DNA of 15,403 nucleotides, from assembly GCA_002317155.1 (NCBI GenBank), contig DCIR01000013.1, positions 1-15,403 on the forward strand. The letters are read 5' to 3'. Under the pieces are notes generated by a model that was not told the DNA's origin, did not search any database, and saw only the letters and a program-made list of their open reading frames with translations. The DNA is from Lachnospiraceae bacterium UBA1721. GTDB taxonomy: Bacteria; Bacillota; Clostridia; Lachnospirales; Lachnospiraceae. How positions within the stretch are numbered: position 1 is the first letter of the stretch; each line of letters opens with the position of its first letter. Below, piece after piece: positions 13,443 to 15,403 of the stretch. The translations under genes and the position numbers were made by a program.

Positions 13443-14131
13443 ATCGTGTTACGAAGCAATATTCCAATAAAATAGTTGTTGATAGAATCACTGTTGGCTT
13501 AAAGCCCGGCGTAATAGGCCTGCTTGGTGCAAACGGTGCAGGGAAAACGACGTTGATGAGAATGATTTGCGGAATCCTTAAACCAAGCAGCGGGAGTATC
13601 AGCTTTGAAGGATTGGATGCCTCTGATGAAATGTACAGAGATGCGCTCGGATATTTACCTCAGGATTTTGGATATTATCCTAATTTTACAGGGATGGAGT
13701 TCCTGATGTATATGGCAGCATTAAAAGGAATAGATAAAAAATCCGCAAAGAGTAAATGCAAGGGACTTTTAAAAATAGTCAATCTGGAAGACTCCGCAAA
13801 TAAAAAAATCAAGACATATTCGGGAGGAATGAAGCAGCGTCTTGGAATTGCGCAGGCAGTACTTAACGATCCGAAGATATTAATTCTCGATGAGCCTACA
13901 GCAGGGCTTGATCCCAAGGAAAGAGTTCGATTCAGAAATCTTATTGCGGAGCTTGGTAAGGATGCGATTGTTATTCTTTCGACACACATAGTATCGGATG
14001 TCGAGCATATAGCAGACAGAATACTCATGATGAAGGATGGAAATATTATCTTTGACGGTAATGGCGCAGAGATACATGAGAATTTGGAGGAGTTATATTT
14101 GAAGGAATTTGGAGGTACGGATGATGAATAA
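13427..14131 (+). CDS. ABC transporter ATP-binding protein
   Basis: A 234-aa nucleotide-binding subunit. Walker A is GANGAGKTT (34-42), the Q-loop is LPQ (Q79), the signature is YSGGMKQR (131-138), Walker B is ILILDE (151-156, catalytic E156), the D-loop is AGLD, and the switch histidine is H187 in STH. This complete motif set implies active ATP hydrolysis. The sequence style (GYLPQDFGYYPNFTGMEFL) is that of CcmA/multidrug and lantibiotic-immunity ATPases that pair with ABC-2 permeases. It works with the permease encoded next, with which it overlaps by 11 bp (8 bp if ATG 14124 is used). GAGAGG lies 7 nt before the ATG. The substrate is unknown; cell-envelope antibiotics or peptides are plausible given the ECF sigma factor. 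Confidence 0.93.
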   Translation: MELLLDRVTKQYSNKIVVDRITVGLKPGVIGLLGANGAGKTTLMRMICGILKPSSGSISFEGLDASDEMYRDALGYLPQDFGYYPNFTGMEFLMYMAALKGIDKKSAKSKCKGLLKIVNLEDSANKKIKTYSGGMKQRLGIAQAVLNDPKILILDEPTAGLDPKERVRFRNLIAELGKDAIVILSTHIVSDVEHIADRILMMKDGNIIFDGNGAEIHENLEELYLKEFGGTDDE

Positions 14132-15308
14132 TATGTCTGTGCTGTACAAGGCAGAGCTTAAGAAAATTTTTAGTAAGAAGGCAGTATGGATTGCCACTGT
14201 CCTTGGTCTGATTATCATTCTTTTGGTGGGCTTTACCAATTTATCAGCGGATGGTGCGAAGGCATACGTGAAATATCAGGAGGATACACTTACGGCTTTA
14301 TCGGGTCAAGAGATGGATGCGGCGTTTTTCGAAGAGTATCACAGGCTTATAGAAAAAGAGCTGGAAGAACATCCCGAGCGTTATGAGAATATATTTGCCA
14401 ATGATCCGGGGGCAGTTTATATGAATGCATCTGCCAATGTTGGAATGGATGCTTTGTATGATTATTTTTATAATGTTATACGAGACAGAAGTATGATACC
14501 CGGGATGACAGAAGATGAGTTTTATGCGTCTATGAGAAATGATATTGAGCATGATGGGTTGGAAATCGGTTGCTCGCGAGAAGAAATAGATACCTGGCTT
14601 AAGATTTATGACGGTATAGAGAAACCCATATCTTATTCCTATGCTCTGGCATATGTAAATTTATTGGATGTATTATTTTTAATCGGCTGGGGGTTGGTAT
14701 TAATTATAGCGATTGCTCTATCAGGTGTTTTTGCAGATGAAAAAACATACAGAACAGATGCATTGGTTTTATCTACTAAAAATGGCAGGATTCCGATTTG
14801 TATGGTAAAGATAGCTGCAGGTGTCACATTTGCTGTGGTGCAAACACTTCTGTTCTTAGGAGTATGTTTTGGAGTCATGTTTGCATTTTATGGAGTTACA
14901 GGCTGGGATGCTATGATTCAAAATGTTATTCCATCATCTCCTTGGAATATTACTATTGGAATGATGGTGCTAATCTATGTGGGATTGGCAGTTTTGGTGG
15001 GGATATTCTTTGCAGTTACCAATATGATCCTGTCGCATTTGACTAAATCAGCTGTTGCAACCACTGCAATTCATGCTGCTATCGTTTTCGCCGGTCTTTT
15101 CAATGTTCCGACTAAGCTGGGACTTATGGCAAAACTATGGCAGTTAAGACCTACTATGGCTTTGTATTACGGTACTTTCTGCAATACATATATGTATGGA
15201 CAGCTCAACAATGTTCAAATGTCAGTGATTATTTATTTGAGCCTTGCGATTATTTTTGCGACTATACTTGTTATATCTTATAGAAGGTCGCAGATTGAAA
15301 GCAGATAG
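14121..15308 (+). CDS. ABC-2-type transporter permease
   Basis: A 395-aa membrane subunit. An N-terminal helix (about 21-42) is followed by a long hydrophilic, probably extracytoplasmic region (43-178, rich in E, Y and D). Further helices lie near 180-204, 228-257, 276-302, 309-328 and 365-387. The segment FADEKTYRTDALVLSTKNGR after helix 2 matches the amphipathic loop of ABC-2 permeases (E...LLSTxxGR). GGAGGT at 14111-14116 serves ATG 14121 or, with better spacing, ATG 14124. The gene overlaps the ATPase stop. It is the last gene of the sigma operon and is followed by a terminator. The large outer domain could bind the exported compound or a signal; no substrate can be named. Confidence 0.87.
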   Translation: MMNNMSVLYKAELKKIFSKKAVWIATVLGLIIILLVGFTNLSADGAKAYVKYQEDTLTALSGQEMDAAFFEEYHRLIEKELEEHPERYENIFANDPGAVYMNASANVGMDALYDYFYNVIRDRSMIPGMTEDEFYASMRNDIEHDGLEIGCSREEIDTWLKIYDGIEKPISYSYALAYVNLLDVLFLIGWGLVLIIAIALSGVFADEKTYRTDALVLSTKNGRIPICMVKIAAGVTFAVVQTLLFLGVCFGVMFAFYGVTGWDAMIQNVIPSSPWNITIGMMVLIYVGLAVLVGIFFAVTNMILSHLTKSAVATTAIHAAIVFAGLFNVPTKLGLMAKLWQLRPTMALYYGTFCNTYMYGQLNNVQMSVIIYLSLAIIFATILVISYRRSQIESR

Positions 15309-15352
15309 ATGGGATGTGCTAGAATAGAATCAAAGGTGAATAAGCATGTAGT

Positions 15353-15383
15353 AAATCCCCCGGCAGAGATGTCGGGGGATTTT
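15353..15383. terminator. Terminator after the sigma/ABC operon
   Basis: A perfect 10-bp GC-rich stem, AAATCCCCCG (15353-15362) and CGGGGGATTT (15373-15382), has a 10-nt loop and a short T tail. The A-run on the other side may allow bidirectional use. Confidence 0.85.
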
Positions 15384-15403
15384 GAATATTATTCATTGAC
15401 TAT

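Overview
The window looks like a piece of a low-GC Firmicutes chromosome. It is most consistent with a gut or rumen Lachnospiraceae such as a Butyrivibrio/Roseburia-type organism. This is inferred from AT-rich coding, strong AGGAGG-type ribosome sites, plant-polysaccharide genes, an aldo/keto reductase with ferredoxin domain, and sigma/ABC operons of a style common in that family. No rRNA, tRNA or CRISPR array was seen.

Layout. (1) 31-1641: an IS3-family insertion sequence on the minus strand, with a single fused transposase ORF and recognisable terminal inverted repeats. (2) 1714-3346: a three-gene regulatory module on the plus strand, consisting of a 73-aa two-helix membrane protein, a 343-aa polytopic membrane protein with an extracytoplasmic domain, and a 67-aa Xre/Cro-type regulator. 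It is driven by a TTGACA promoter flanked by a 9-bp direct repeat that looks like an autoregulatory operator. (3) About 3350-5486: the scar of a hemicellulose/arabinan-utilisation operon. A 3' fragment of a GH127-like gene begins within a few bases of the regulator's stop codon. It carries a one-base frameshift and is fused to the C-terminal piece of a GNAT_C-type acyltransferase gene. An apparently intact cytoplasmic GH43 glycosidase follows. (4) 5602-6332: a promoter with a perfect dyad over its -10 box, then a truncated nitroreductase gene. (5) 6333-9585: an aldo/keto reductase with two [4Fe-4S] motifs, a translationally coupled LysR regulator, and a MetE/YxjG-like methyltransferase. A perfect LysR-type palindrome sits at the lysR stop codon, upstream of the methyltransferase. 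(6) 9586-11261: terminator, a 19-bp perfect inverted repeat, a hairpin-rich leader, an MFS transporter, and a short orphan ORF that may be a gene remnant. (7) 11285-12103: a tandem-GNAT acetyltransferase with a strong terminator. (8) 12272-15308: a four-gene, end-overlapping operon of ECF sigma factor, six-helix membrane protein, ABC ATPase and ABC-2 permease, closed by a terminator.

How the genes work together (inference). The module in (2) is a candidate membrane-signal to Xre-repressor circuit. The remaining GH43 enzyme probably trims imported oligosaccharides, but its partners have been lost. The AKR-LysR-MetE block is a candidate redox/methyl-sulfur unit under LysR control. The terminal operon looks like an envelope-stress or antimicrobial-responsive exporter, with the membrane protein as the best candidate for a non-canonical anti-sigma factor. 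The window alternates intact operons with decayed fragments, so it looks like an accessory, rearrangement-prone region.
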